A stretch of 64,000 bases of DNA from Corynebacterium singulare. Its GTDB lineage: Bacteria > Actinomycetota > Actinomycetes > Mycobacteriales > Mycobacteriaceae. The notes under the pieces are model-generated. The model ran no database searches. It was not told the origin of the DNA and worked only from the letters and a program-made list of their open reading frames with translations. Below, one piece after another: positions 46,601 to 55,062 of the stretch (the stretch's first letter is position 1; each line of letters starts with the position of its first letter). The translations under genes were made by a program, and so were the position numbers. The DNA lies in contig NZ_CP010827.1 of the NCBI RefSeq assembly GCF_000833575.1, positions 2,319,852-2,383,851 on the forward strand, given 5' to 3'.

Positions 46601-47725
46601 ATCACCTACACCGACGGCACCACTGTCAACGCCGGCAAGGTCGTTGGCGCCGACGGCCAGGACGGCGCCCAAGGCCCGAAGGGCGACAAGGGCGATGCCG
46701 GCCAGGACGGTAAAGACGGTCAGGACGGTACCGATGGCAAGAACGGCGCCGACGGTAAAGACGGCCGCGGCATTAAGTCCGTGACTACCAACGACGAGGG
46801 TGACCTCATCATCACTTACACCGACGGCACCACCGAGAACGCCGGCAAGGTTTCTGGCCCGAAGGGCGACAAGGGTGAGCCGGGCAAGGACGGCCGCGGC
46901 ATCGAGTCTGTTCGCATCAACGACAAGGGTGAGCTCATTGTGACGTTCACTGATGGCGAAGAGCAGAACGTTGGCAAGGTCGTTGGCTCCGATGGCAAGG
47001 ACGGCCAAGACGGTGCCGACGGTAACGCTGGCGGCAAGGGCGACAAGGGCGACAAGGGCGACGCCGGCAAGGACGGTAAGGACGGTGCCGACGGTAAGGA
47101 CGGCGACAAGGGCGACGCCGGCAAGGTCGGTAAGGACGGTGCCGACGGTAAAGACGGCCGTGGCATCAAGTCCGTGACTACCAACGACAAGGGCGAGGTG
47201 GTCGTCACCTACACCGACGGCACCTCTGAGATTCTCGGTACCCTCGCCGGCGCGAAGGGCGACCAGGGCACGCCGGGCCGCGATGGCTTCGATGGCGCAC
47301 CAGGCCGCGACGGCACCGACGGCCGCGACGGCGCAAACGGTAAAGACGGCAAGGACGGCCGCGGCATTAAGTCCGTGACCACGGATGCCGACGGTAACCT
47401 CGTCATCACCTACACCGACGGCACTTCAGAAACCGTCAAGTCCGGCGACAAGCCAGCCGCTCCGGCAGGTGGTTCCTCTGTGAGTGAGCGCTGCTTGCCG
47501 ACGGTCCTCGGCCTCACCATTCCTGCAGCCCTCGCCATTCCGCTGGCCTTCCTCGGCAACTTCGGCGCAAAGCTCAACATCCCAGGCCTTGAGCCAGTGA
47601 AGAAGCAGATTGAGTCGATCACTCGCAATTTCCCGCGTGAGGCTCAGTACGCTGCCGGTGGCATTGGTCTACTGGCTGCGCTTGGCATCATCGCCGCAGC
47701 CTGCGCGCCGACCGAGCCTGAGTAA
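43670..47725 (+). CDS. Cell-surface nuclease (NucH/ExeM-like) with collagen-like stalk and C-terminal anchor
   Basis: The 1351-residue protein begins with a signal peptide (cleavage after ATAA, about residue 27) and a lamin-tail-like domain (about 30-155, ISEVYGGGGNKGAPFTNDFIELYNP). A Pro/Glu linker and an OB-fold region (210-315) follow. The endonuclease/exonuclease/phosphatase domain (about 480-815) carries IGLSEIENA, VMGDLNTY and SSDHDPV. Residues 866-1235 are Gly-X-Y collagen-like repeats (GPKGDKGDAGQDGKDG) broken by beta modules of about 30 residues (DGRGIKSVTTND..ITYTDGT). The tail (1271-1351) has two hydrophobic stretches typical of corynebacterial surface anchors. Extracellular DNA degradation for phosphate is likely. 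ATG 43670 follows AAGGA. Confidence 0.9.
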   Translation: MHLKRIGSLAIAALVSTCVVVPQATAAVDGSTAVISEVYGGGGNKGAPFTNDFIELYNPTNSPIDLTGWSVEYFSSKGNSGGKTALSGSIPASGHYLIQEGGGGTGEPLPTPDAEGSLNMSGSKGSVKLYDASGAEVDVVGYGAASISEGSPTPALSNTTSTQRNAAGADTDDNSADFSTGAPTPKSAGGDTTNPEPPAPEPQPDPVEPGATVTIPEIQGTGTESPLKGQNVTTQGVVTAVWQGEKSLNGFTIQTPGTGDAAPAEASEAVFVYTGGTGFYPKIGESVEVTGSVDEYYGQTQVVLSSGSVLETALDPVTPLAIDALPEGDEAREKLESMLLKPGVHTVTDNYGLNRYGELGLAPGTEALRQPTDKFAPGSPEMHALEESNAAKYVILDDGSTRDFTRDGASTKLPYIMQNGSDVKTIRTTNQVEFAESGVILGYGHDQWRFQPTTLITGDSATADLPITWDPARPEAPQVAGDYTVAAFNVLNFFINLGEDNGAKSYKDRFGNGVGSDSGTFRGAWSASAFEDQKGKILTALEGLDADVIGLSEIENAANTVGGSYDDAVKYLVGELNSRAGSEVWDYVKAPANSAADTDVIRTAIIYKKDRVEPVGEATLLEDERFKGTARTPLAAEFVPVQDKCAAEGPDSFVVVTNHFKSKGSVANGDKDTGDGQGNNPNVRNAHAQAVLDGLAKQPQWQEKATFVMGDLNTYSKEDAISIFRNAGYTIPVEELNPETEWQAVASYQFSGRIGSLDHILANEHVDAEAAQTWNINSDEPIAMEYSRRNYTGGDVFESDNPYRSSDHDPVKVGFNLGTVERSADQLQGCDTPEPKTVADVAVLDDGTLEVTYTDGTTKNLGSVAGPKGDKGDAGQDGKDGKDGQDGAQGPKGDKGDAGQDGKDGQDGQDGAQGPKGDKGDAGQDGKDGQDGQDGAQGPKGDKGDAGQDGKDGQDGADGKDGRGVESVATNDNGELIITYTDGTTVNAGKVVGADGQDGAQGPKGDKGDAGQDGKDGQDGTDGKNGADGKDGRGIKSVTTNDEGDLIITYTDGTTENAGKVSGPKGDKGEPGKDGRGIESVRINDKGELIVTFTDGEEQNVGKVVGSDGKDGQDGADGNAGGKGDKGDKGDAGKDGKDGADGKDGDKGDAGKVGKDGADGKDGRGIKSVTTNDKGEVVVTYTDGTSEILGTLAGAKGDQGTPGRDGFDGAPGRDGTDGRDGANGKDGKDGRGIKSVTTDADGNLVITYTDGTSETVKSGDKPAAPAGGSSVSERCLPTVLGLTIPAALAIPLAFLGNFGAKLNIPGLEPVKKQIESITRNFPREAQYAAGGIGLLAALGIIAAACAPTEPE
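46265..46552 (+). repeat. 72-bp tandem repeats in the collagen-like region
   Basis: Four near-identical 72-bp units start at 46265, 46337, 46409 and 46481, each encoding a 24-residue Gly-X-Y block beginning GPKGDKGDAG. Further degenerate collagen blocks with the beta module repeat on to about 47375. In-frame units allow length change by slippage or recombination without breaking the frame. Confidence 0.85.
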
Positions 47726-47760
47726 AGAGCTCTCCTGAGCGTCTCTGCTCACCCAGGTTA

Positions 47761-47786
47761 AGCCCCTCGTGAGAGGGGCTTTTCTC
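47761..47786 (+). terminator. Terminator after the nuclease gene
   Basis: AGCCCCTC-GTGA-GAGGGGCT is a perfect eight-pair hairpin followed by TTTCTC. It lies 36 bases after the stop. Confidence 0.85.
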
Positions 47787-47830
47787 ATTCCGGTTGCGGG
47801 GTTGCTAAACCTGTTTTACTCTCTGTGGTC

Positions 47831-48931
47831 ATGGGGGTATTAGAAACCTACTTCCACTACCGCAATTCGGGGATTGCGCTCGTGGAACACGCATCCAGCT
47901 CACCCGACGAGCTCCGCGCGCTCGGCGCCGACGCTTCCGACGCCACTGAGCTTTCCCACCTACACCGCACCTACTTCGGGCACACCCGCTTCACCGGAAA
48001 ACAAAGAAAAGCACGTGCTGCAGCCGTAAGCCAACAACATGGGCTTGCCACCCTGGCACTCATCGAGACCTACACCGCCAAAGTCAAAAAGGACCTCGAT
48101 GCCTGGAACCTCCGCGTTAAACTCGCCGGCACACCAGCACATCGGATCCGCGAAGTAGCAGTCAAAAGACTCAAAGAACTACGCAACAAACGCGAAGCCA
48201 AACCCGGAGTCCGGTTCACCTACCGCTCCACCGGACCCAACTCCATGACGATTACCGATGACGCACAAGTTATCGCTGATATCCGCGGCACCCTAGAATC
48301 CGTCAACAAACACAATCTCCTCGAGGCCGCACGCACCGTAATCGTCACCGGCAGTGTCGGGACTAAACCCGCCATCCATGCCCAAGTCGTCGTCACCTTG
48401 GATGAATTCGACCGCATCATCAACGGCGACGGCGACGAAATTGAGTTACAGCTGACGAATGGTGGGCGCATGACCGGGGCAGAATTTTTGGCCCACAAAT
48501 TCGCTTCCATCGGCTATGCCACCATCATCCACCCCGTGGAAGGCCCCATCAACTCCTACGACCTCCAACGCCACGCCAGCTGGAAACAACGCCTTACCTT
48601 ATGTGCTGAAACCCAAACCTGCTCACGGCCAGGCTGCAACAAACCAGCTGATTACTGCCAGGTTCACCACATCATCCCCTGGCAAGCCGGTGGCTACACC
48701 AACATCAAGAACCTGACCTTCCTGTGTGCCTACCACAACGGTATTAACGATGATGACCCATCGCGGCCCACCGGCCGTGGCTACGTCTTTAGAATCCCCG
48801 GAGGCATCACCCACATCCCACCCTGGGGCCTGCCCATTACCGCCACACCCGAATACCAACAAGCCATAGCCAGACTCAACGCCGAAAAAGCAAGCAACAA
48901 AAAAGCAGCAGAACCACCGGATACCGGATAA
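47831..48931 (+). CDS. HNH endonuclease of the DUF222/13E12 type
   Basis: The 366-residue protein has an N-terminal helical region and a C-terminal HNH nuclease domain: CSRPGCNKPADYCQVHHIIPWQAGGYTNIKNLTFLCAYHN, with two zinc-type Cys pairs and the catalytic HH. Such genes occur in several copies in actinobacterial genomes and have no settled role. I chose ATG 47831, with TACTCT eight bases upstream (47817-47822), over GTG 47825; the transcript is probably leaderless. The element TTTACTCTCTG is shared with the DUF6891 promoter. Codon usage is A-richer than neighbours, hinting at transfer. Confidence 0.85.
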   Translation: MGVLETYFHYRNSGIALVEHASSSPDELRALGADASDATELSHLHRTYFGHTRFTGKQRKARAAAVSQQHGLATLALIETYTAKVKKDLDAWNLRVKLAGTPAHRIREVAVKRLKELRNKREAKPGVRFTYRSTGPNSMTITDDAQVIADIRGTLESVNKHNLLEAARTVIVTGSVGTKPAIHAQVVVTLDEFDRIINGDGDEIELQLTNGGRMTGAEFLAHKFASIGYATIIHPVEGPINSYDLQRHASWKQRLTLCAETQTCSRPGCNKPADYCQVHHIIPWQAGGYTNIKNLTFLCAYHNGINDDDPSRPTGRGYVFRIPGGITHIPPWGLPITATPEYQQAIARLNAEKASNKKAAEPPDTG

Positions 48932-48964
48932 ACACCCCAGCGCAGGCTAAACACAACCACGAAA

Positions 48965-48990
48965 CCCGCCAACCACAGGAGGTTGGTGGG
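48965..48990. terminator. Hairpin between the HNH and DUF2334 genes
   Basis: CCCGCCAACC (48965-48974) pairs with GGTTGGTGGG (48981-48990) with one G-T pair around a six-base loop. It lies between converging genes and directly abuts the DUF2334 stop codon. Confidence 0.6.
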
Positions 48991-49677
48991 CTATTCGGCG
49001 TGCGTAAAGACGGAATAGTCAGCAGGACGAGCGCCTGCGGCGGCAGCGCGCTCAGCGGCCTTGAGGAAGTCGGCAACGACCTTACGGTCATCAAGGTTGC
49101 GTCCCGAAATGGACAGGCGCACGGTATTGCCGCGCTCGGCGGAGCGTTCCGCGGCGCGGATGATGTTGCGACGCCACCACTTGGCCGAACCAAAGCCCTC
49201 ACCAAAGGATAAGTTGCGGGCTTGGTGGAGCTCGCCGGAACGCAAGTCGTGGATACCTCGGGTGGAGGCAGCGAAGTCGAAATTGAACTCGGGAAGGACA
49301 GTGAGCGTGCCTTCCGACATGCGCCAGCGCGGCGGCGCAAAAATAGTAGGCTCGAAGCCGATCTTTGCCATTTGACGCGTCGCCCCCTTCAGGCGCAAGC
49401 GCGCCTCGTGCGCATCAAGGTTGGCAAACTCCGCGCGGCGGCCCTGAACCGCCTGGTCAAAGCCATTGAGAATGAGCACTCGGCCCGACTCAGCTTCCTC
49501 GCGCAGCCATGCCCGCGTGGAGGAGTCCTTAGCCAGGTGCCAGTTGCCGTCAATATGCGGAGCAACCAGGAGGGACACCGGGATGTCCGCCTTGTCAAAC
49601 GAGGCAAGCAGGCCGGAGGCCTGGCTTCGGGTGTCGTCAAAAATACTGGAAATCGAAACCAGAAGGTGGCCATGCAT
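48991..49677 (-). CDS. DUF2334 polysaccharide-deacetylase-like protein
   Basis: The 228-residue protein has the DUF2334 layout: LLVSISSIFDDTRSQASGLLASFDKADIPVSLLVAPHIDGNW, then LILNGFDQAV and IFAPPRWRMSEGT. DUF2334 is a catalytic-barrel relative of polysaccharide deacetylases. Its Asp-Asp and His residues could bind metal, but the canonical NodB motif set is incomplete (NGFD in place of the common H-x3-H region), so activity is uncertain. A similar gene sits before ptrB/purC in relatives. No signal peptide is visible. Confidence 0.75.
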   Translation of the reverse strand: MHGHLLVSISSIFDDTRSQASGLLASFDKADIPVSLLVAPHIDGNWHLAKDSSTRAWLREEAESGRVLILNGFDQAVQGRRAEFANLDAHEARLRLKGATRQMAKIGFEPTIFAPPRWRMSEGTLTVLPEFNFDFAASTRGIHDLRSGELHQARNLSFGEGFGSAKWWRRNIIRAAERSAERGNTVRLSISGRNLDDRKVVADFLKAAERAAAAGARPADYSVFTHAE

Positions 49678-49737
49678 AAGGAAAATTATCGCACAGCCAC
49701 CGCCCCGGCGCGCGCCGAGTGGGGCTGTGTTATTCGG

Positions 49738-51846
49738 TTAGGCCTCAGCACCCGTGGCTTGGTTGATCAGCCACGCGTACTCAAACGCGCTCTGCTTCCA
49801 CTTGGCATAGCGGCCCGACACACCGCCGTGACCGGCGGCCATCTCGGTCTTGAGGAGGATTTCGCCGCCGGTGGCAACCTCGCGAAGTTTAGCCACCCAC
49901 TTCGCGGGCTCCACGTAGAGCACGCGAGTGTCATTGAGAGAGGTCAGCGCCAGGATATTGGGATAATCCTGCGCCGAAATGTTCTCATACGGCGAGTACG
50001 AGGCCATGTAGTCATAGACCTCCGGGTCATGGAATGGGTCTCCCCATTCCTCCCACTCCACCACCGTCAGCGGCAACTCCGGCATGAGGATCGAAGTCAG
50101 TGGGTCGACGAAGGGAACGTTGGCCTGAATGGCCTTAAACCTGTCCGGCGCCATGTTGGCCACCGCGCCCATGAGCAGGCCACCGGCGGAGCCGCCTTCA
50201 GCCACCAAGGTTTCCGGCGTGGTCACACGGCGCGCGATGAGGTCGTCGGCCACCGCAATGAAGTCGGTGAAGGTGTTCTTCTTGGATAGCATCTTGCCAT
50301 CGTCATACCACTGGCGGCCCATCTCCCCGCCACCGCGCACGTGCGCCATGGCGAAAATCATGCCGCGGTCCATGAGAGACAAACGGAAGACCGAGAAATA
50401 CGGGTCCATGTTCGCTTCATAGGAGCCGTAGCCGTAGAGCAGCGTCGGGTTGGGCTTGGTGCGGTCGAGGTCCGCGCGGTGCACGATGGACACCGGCACC
50501 TTCGTCCCGTCAGGCGCTTCAGACCACACGCGGTAGGCCACGTACTCATCCTTGTCATAGCCGCCAGGGACTTCCTGTTCCTTGAGCAGCGTGTACTCCC
50601 CGGTGGCCACGCGGTAGTCAAAGAGCTGGGCCGGCTGGATGAAGGAGGTATAGCTCACGCGCAGCACCGGCGCGTCCCACTCGGGGTTGCCGGCCACGCC
50701 GACGGTGTAGAGCTCTTCGTTGAAGTGAAGCTCGTCGAAGGGCGCCCACCCCTCGCGCACATCCATCACCGCCACACGGCCGATGCCGCCGCGGCGGTAG
50801 CCCACGACAATCTGATCGCAGTAGCAATCCACGCCCTCAATGCGCACGGAGTCGTCGTGCGGCATGAGCACAGTGAGGTTGCGCAGGGCCGGCAGCTCCT
50901 CAGACACGGCGCAGTAGCCCAGCTCAAAATTAGGCCCAGTGACGTTGTGCGTGACAACCCAGTAGTCGGTGCCCTCTACAACCGCATGGTCGACGTCATA
51001 GTCCACTCCGGTCTCGCGCTCCCACAGGCGGCGGAACTCGCCCTCCGGGGAGGATTGATCGAGCACCCATGTCTCGCTCGTCATCTTCGAGCTCGACACG
51101 ATCATGATGTACTTCTCGCTGCGGGTCGTCCCCACACCAATGCCGAAGCGCGAATCCTCCTCGCGCATGACCACAACGTCGTCCGACTGCGGGGTTCCAA
51201 CGCGGTGGCGCCACACGGTGTCCGGGCGCCAGGCGTCATCGACGGTGGTGTAGAAGATGAACTCCTCCCCTACCCACGTCGCGCCGTAGAAGATTCCCTC
51301 AAGGCGGTCTTCCAACAGCTCCCCTGTACGCAGGTCCTTGATAAACAGCTCAAAGCGCTCATCACCGGCCACGTCCACGGAATAGGCCAGCAAGTCCCCG
51401 GAATCGCTCACCGTGGAGGCACCTAGGGCGAAGAAATCGTGGCCTTCGGCGAGAGAGTTGACGTCGAGAAGCACCTGCTCCCCGTCTGGTGCACCTTCCT
51501 CTGGGATGGTGGGCGGGGTCCACGGATCGGAGCCCTCCGACACCGGGATGCGGCAGCTGTAGCCGTACTCCTGCCCCTCCTCGGTGCGGCCGTAGTACCA
51601 GTACTGTCCACGGCGCTGGGGCACGGACATGTCCGTCTGCTTGATGCGGGACTTGACCTCGGTGAAGATATTCTCCGTCAGTGTGTCCAGATGCGCGGTG
51701 CGCTCGGCGGTATACGCGTTCTCCGCCTCGAGGTACGCACGGGTCTCCGGTGCGTCCTTTTCGCGTAGCCACTCATAGTCATCGACGAAGCTACGTCCGT
51801 GAAATTCTCGGGTTACCGGGTGTTTGGCGGCAATCGGTGCGCTCAT
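49738..51846 (-). CDS. ptrB: Oligopeptidase B (S9A prolyl oligopeptidase family)
   Basis: The 702-residue serine peptidase has an N-terminal seven-bladed propeller and a C-terminal hydrolase domain. The nucleophile lies in AEGGSAGGLLMGAVANM, the Asp in ALTSLNDTRV and the His in MAAGHGGVSGRYAKWK. LLYGYGSYEANMDPYFSVFRLSLMDRG and AHVRGGGEMGRQWYDDGK are S9A hallmarks. The enzyme cuts small peptides after basic residues in the cytosol. Ten bases separate it from the upstream purC gene, implying co-transcription. Confidence 0.93.
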   Translation of the reverse strand: MSAPIAAKHPVTREFHGRSFVDDYEWLREKDAPETRAYLEAENAYTAERTAHLDTLTENIFTEVKSRIKQTDMSVPQRRGQYWYYGRTEEGQEYGYSCRIPVSEGSDPWTPPTIPEEGAPDGEQVLLDVNSLAEGHDFFALGASTVSDSGDLLAYSVDVAGDERFELFIKDLRTGELLEDRLEGIFYGATWVGEEFIFYTTVDDAWRPDTVWRHRVGTPQSDDVVVMREEDSRFGIGVGTTRSEKYIMIVSSSKMTSETWVLDQSSPEGEFRRLWERETGVDYDVDHAVVEGTDYWVVTHNVTGPNFELGYCAVSEELPALRNLTVLMPHDDSVRIEGVDCYCDQIVVGYRRGGIGRVAVMDVREGWAPFDELHFNEELYTVGVAGNPEWDAPVLRVSYTSFIQPAQLFDYRVATGEYTLLKEQEVPGGYDKDEYVAYRVWSEAPDGTKVPVSIVHRADLDRTKPNPTLLYGYGSYEANMDPYFSVFRLSLMDRGMIFAMAHVRGGGEMGRQWYDDGKMLSKKNTFTDFIAVADDLIARRVTTPETLVAEGGSAGGLLMGAVANMAPDRFKAIQANVPFVDPLTSILMPELPLTVVEWEEWGDPFHDPEVYDYMASYSPYENISAQDYPNILALTSLNDTRVLYVEPAKWVAKLREVATGGEILLKTEMAAGHGGVSGRYAKWKQSAFEYAWLINQATGAEA

Positions 51847-51855
51847 GCAGTCTCC

Positions 51856-52713
51856 TTACAAGGTCGTTCCGGACAGGCGTTCAAAGGCCTCGACGTAGCG
51901 CGCGCGGGTGGCGTTGACAACGTCCTCCGGCAGGCGCGGCGGCGTGGACTCCTTGTCCCAGCCAGAATTGCTCAGCCAGTTGCGCACGTACTGCTTGTCA
52001 AAGGAAGGCTGAACCTTGCCTTCCTCGTACGTATCGGCCGGCCAGTAGCGCGAGGAGTCGGGGGTGAGGACTTCATCGGCAAGGATGAGGGTGCCGTGCT
52101 TATCGACGCCAAACTCGAACTTCGTATCCGCCAAAATAATTCCCTTCGCCTCCGCCAATGCCGCGGCCTCGGAGTAAATGCGCAGGGTAGCCTCGCGCAG
52201 CTCCTCGGCGCGCTCGCGGCCCAGCTTGTCCACGACGACGTCGAAGGAGACGTTTTCATCGTGGTCGCCCTGCTCCGCCTTGGTGGCCGGGGTGAAAATG
52301 GGGTCGGGCAGGCGGGAAGCCTCCGTCAGGCCTTCTGGAAGGTCGACGCCACACACGCTGCCGGATTCCTGGTATTCCTTCAGGCCGGAACCGGTGAGGT
52401 AACCGCGAGCGACGCATTCAAACGGCAGCATGTCCAGCTTCTGTACGACCATGGCGCGGCCGAGGACCTCCTCTGGGATGCGCTCATCATCGAGCGGGCC
52501 CGCCAAGTGGTTAGGGAAGTCGATGGCATCGAAGAAAAACTTCGACGTCGCCGTGAGCACGCGGCCCTTATCGGGGATGGCGGGCTCGAGCGCATAGTCA
52601 AAAGCGGAAATGCGATCGGAGACCACCATGAGCAGGGTGTTGTCGTCGATGTCGTAAATATCGCGTACCTTGCCGGAAGCGATGTGGGTGTAGGAAGAAA
52701 GTTCTGGACGCAT
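51856..52713 (-). CDS. purC: SAICAR synthetase PurC
   Basis: The 285-residue enzyme joins aspartate to CAIR with ATP, step eight of purine synthesis. [57 protein letters not shown] and [26 protein letters not shown] are family motifs. I chose ATG 52713 because relatives start MRPEL and a TAGGAT -10 (52726-52721) ends seven bases before it, implying a leaderless transcript. An ATG three codons upstream is inside that box. Confidence 0.95.
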   Translation of the reverse strand: MRPELSSYTHIASGKVRDIYDIDDNTLLMVVSDRISAFDYALEPAIPDKGRVLTATSKFFFDAIDFPNHLAGPLDDERIPEEVLGRAMVVQKLDMLPFECVARGYLTGSGLKEYQESGSVCGVDLPEGLTEASRLPDPIFTPATKAEQGDHDENVSFDVVVDKLGRERAEELREATLRIYSEAAALAEAKGIILADTKFEFGVDKHGTLILADEVLTPDSSRYWPADTYEEGKVQPSFDKQYVRNWLSNSGWDKESTPPRLPEDVVNATRARYVEAFERLSGTTL

Positions 52714-52777
52714 GACATCCATCCTAGCCCCGTCTACACTGCTTCAAGATACGTCCCTATCCCGAGGAGCCTTAGCC

Positions 52778-53593
52778 ATGCGTACTCGTCTGACCTCCCT
52801 TGTTACCTCCGTTGCCGTCGTGGGCGGCGCCCTGTCTGTGCCCGCTGCGCACGCAGCCGATGTCTCCGTGCGCGAGTCCGCCCACGGCCAGTGGCTGTGC
52901 ACAGTCTCCCCCTCGGCCGCCGACCGTGAGCTGGCGCGCGACGTTCGCGCCGGCTACATCGCCACCATCCGTGCGACCTCCGAGCAAATTCAAGCACAGT
53001 TTCCGAAGCTGGACTTCTCGGCGTACACCTCGCGCGATGTGAGCAAGGCTCCAGGCTATGCCTCGACGGTGGCGGCGCTGGGCAAGGCCGGCTACACCGG
53101 CGCGGACATGCTCATCATTTTGGTTGGCGCGTCGGCCCCGGAAGCACTCGTGGCGGACGAGTCGGTGCTGCTGCCTGACGACGCCGAGTATTCCATCAAT
53201 GCGGCTTCCGCCCGCGCGGAGAAGGGCCCGGCACCGCTCCTGTCGACGGGTAGTGATTTCAGCCCCACCCTCCGCGCCGCTTTGGCAGAGAACCAGGCAC
53301 AGGAAAAAGAAGCGGTCGATGCCTTCAACGCTGCCCAGGCGCAGGCCTTTGCCGAGTGTGTTTCTGAGCTGCGCAGCCACGGTGCGGAAGAAGGCATCCA
53401 GGAGGTGCCCGAGCTGACCATTCCGGGTCAGACCACACAGGAGAAGAGCTCGTCTACGGGCGCCGCCGTCATCGGCGTCATGGTGGCGCTCACCGCGATA
53501 GTGCTTGGCGGCTACCTCGCCTCCAATGGCAAGTCCATTGGCAGCTTCGGCGGCTTCGAGCTGCCGGTTCTGCGCGTTCCGGGGCTCGGCTAA
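52778..53593 (+). CDS. Exported protein of unknown function with C-terminal membrane segment
   Basis: The 271-residue protein has a signal peptide (MRTRLTSLVTSVAVVGGALS, cleavage likely after AHAA near residue 27) and a single hydrophobic segment near the C-terminus (AAVIGVMVALTAIVLGGYLAS). Two cysteines, in WLCTVSP and FAECVSELRS, could form a disulfide. The middle is helical with an acidic QAQEKEAVDAFNAAQAQAFAE stretch. ATG 52778 follows CGAGGAG. The next gene begins at its last base (TAATG), so the two are translationally coupled. I recognise no family. Confidence 0.7.
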   Translation: MRTRLTSLVTSVAVVGGALSVPAAHAADVSVRESAHGQWLCTVSPSAADRELARDVRAGYIATIRATSEQIQAQFPKLDFSAYTSRDVSKAPGYASTVAALGKAGYTGADMLIILVGASAPEALVADESVLLPDDAEYSINAASARAEKGPAPLLSTGSDFSPTLRAALAENQAQEKEAVDAFNAAQAQAFAECVSELRSHGAEEGIQEVPELTIPGQTTQEKSSSTGAAVIGVMVALTAIVLGGYLASNGKSIGSFGGFELPVLRVPGLG

Positions 53594-55062
53594 TGGCTGA
53601 GAATCTAGTCCCAGATGACGAGCTCGCCGTCATCGTGGGTGAGGAAGGCGCCTTAGTCCTGGGCCCCGAGTCCGCGCTCGAGCGCCTTTCCGCCGGTGCC
53701 GATGCCGATTCCTCTCCCATCACGCCGGAGCTGCTGCACCGCGCGAGCCAAGCTCTCTCGGGCTTTGAGCGCTACCAGAAGGAATCAGGGCGCTGGCTCA
53801 AACTGGATGCGGACTCCGCTAACTACCTCAAGCGCATGGGTATTAAACCTGGCGATGTCCACACTGGCGTCATCCGTGCGACAGACGTGCCGCGCGGCGC
53901 TGCACCGCACACGGGCGGCGGCGTGCTCAAGCACCTGACCTTCGACAAAGCTGGGCTACTCACGCCAGCAGCGCCCATGGTGATGGCGTCGATGGTGCAG
54001 CAGGCGGCCGTCGAAAAGCAGATGGCGCAGATGCAGGATTACCTGGAGCGCATCGACTCCAAAATCGACTCGGTTCTGCGCTTCCAGCAGGATTCCTTGG
54101 CGGGCGATATTGACGGCGTTGCGGAGACGCTCGCGGAGGCCGCCCTCATTCTGGACGGCACCACTTCGGTGACCGATACGCAGTGGGCCACCGTGCAACA
54201 CGTCAGCGCTGACTTGGCGAAACTGCAAGGCCAGGTGTTGCGCCACCTCACTGCGGTGGCGGAACGCATGGCGCAGTCGAAGACCTCACCCAGCAAGGTG
54301 CGCGAGACTTTCCAGGAGACCAACGACGACGCGCGTTTCTGGCTCTACGAGCTCGCCCGCACCGTGCAGCTGCAGAACCAGATGTACGTGCTCCAGCTCA
54401 ACCGCGTCACCGCCGTGGAGGGAGAAGCCGCTACCGATTACGTCGCCGCAGTTGCCCGCGCGCGGGACAAGCGCGCAACACGGCTTCTGGAGACCCTGTC
54501 CGCGATCGCCCAGACAGCTCATGAGCTGGGTAGCTTCTCGACGTTCCGCAAAGCCGTTGACTGGAACTCTCCTCGCGCCGTCGACGAGGTCAACCGCTTC
54601 TTTGGCCAGCTGCGTGAATTCTCCGAGGCAGCCAACCTCACCGTGGACGGAGCCGAGGACCTCGAGGAGGTCCGGCACCTCGACGCTGCCCGCGAGCTCA
54701 CCGCTTCGAGTACCGCCCGCGCCCGCGAGGTCGCCGGCGCAGCCCAGCAGCGCGCCGCAGAGGCCAGCGACACCGTAGCCCACCACACCCGCCAGATTTG
54801 GGGAGCAACCCGCGATGGGATCGAAGGGGCCGCCCGCAGCGCCATCGGATCCGCGACGAGAGGCACCGAGGACGAAGACGCACCGATCGGCTCAAAACCT
54901 ACGTGGTGGTCGTTTCGATCAAATAAGGAACAGAAAACTGAGGCGGGCTCAGGTGGTGAATGCATCTATACAGCTAGGAGGTTGTGTAGATGTCAGGTGA
55001 TGAGAAGCTACGTGAGCGGTTTGTGGAGGCGTATCTGCATGATGCGCGTCCGGTGCCAGTGA
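53593..55062 (+). CDS. Unknown coiled-coil protein, 3' end disrupted by an IS30 element
   Basis: Residues 1-448 are encoded by host DNA up to about 54938; the last 41 residues come from inside the insertion sequence and are not native. There is no signal peptide. Residues about 135-180 (VEKQMAQMQDYLERIDSKIDSVLRFQQD) and 205-245 look like coiled coil, and the region 370-420 is Ala-rich and helical. If the element were removed, the frame would continue only five codons (TDLGT) to a stop, so the truncation may be nearly harmless. Translational coupling to the exported protein upstream suggests a joint role. Family unknown. Confidence 0.65.
   Translation: MAENLVPDDELAVIVGEEGALVLGPESALERLSAGADADSSPITPELLHRASQALSGFERYQKESGRWLKLDADSANYLKRMGIKPGDVHTGVIRATDVPRGAAPHTGGGVLKHLTFDKAGLLTPAAPMVMASMVQQAAVEKQMAQMQDYLERIDSKIDSVLRFQQDSLAGDIDGVAETLAEAALILDGTTSVTDTQWATVQHVSADLAKLQGQVLRHLTAVAERMAQSKTSPSKVRETFQETNDDARFWLYELARTVQLQNQMYVLQLNRVTAVEGEAATDYVAAVARARDKRATRLLETLSAIAQTAHELGSFSTFRKAVDWNSPRAVDEVNRFFGQLREFSEAANLTVDGAEDLEEVRHLDAARELTASSTARAREVAGAAQQRAAEASDTVAHHTRQIWGATRDGIEGAARSAIGSATRGTEDEDAPIGSKPTWWSFRSNKEQKTEAGSGGECIYTARRLCRCQVMRSYVSGLWRRICMMRVRCQ

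Noticed and set aside
44750..47008. Open frame opposite the collagen repeats
   Set aside because: Val/Leu/Ala-rich repeats are just the complement of the Gly-X-Y repeats.
46265..47375. CRISPR-like regular repeats
   Set aside because: The repeats are coding, in frame and contiguous, with no unique spacers and no cas genes nearby.
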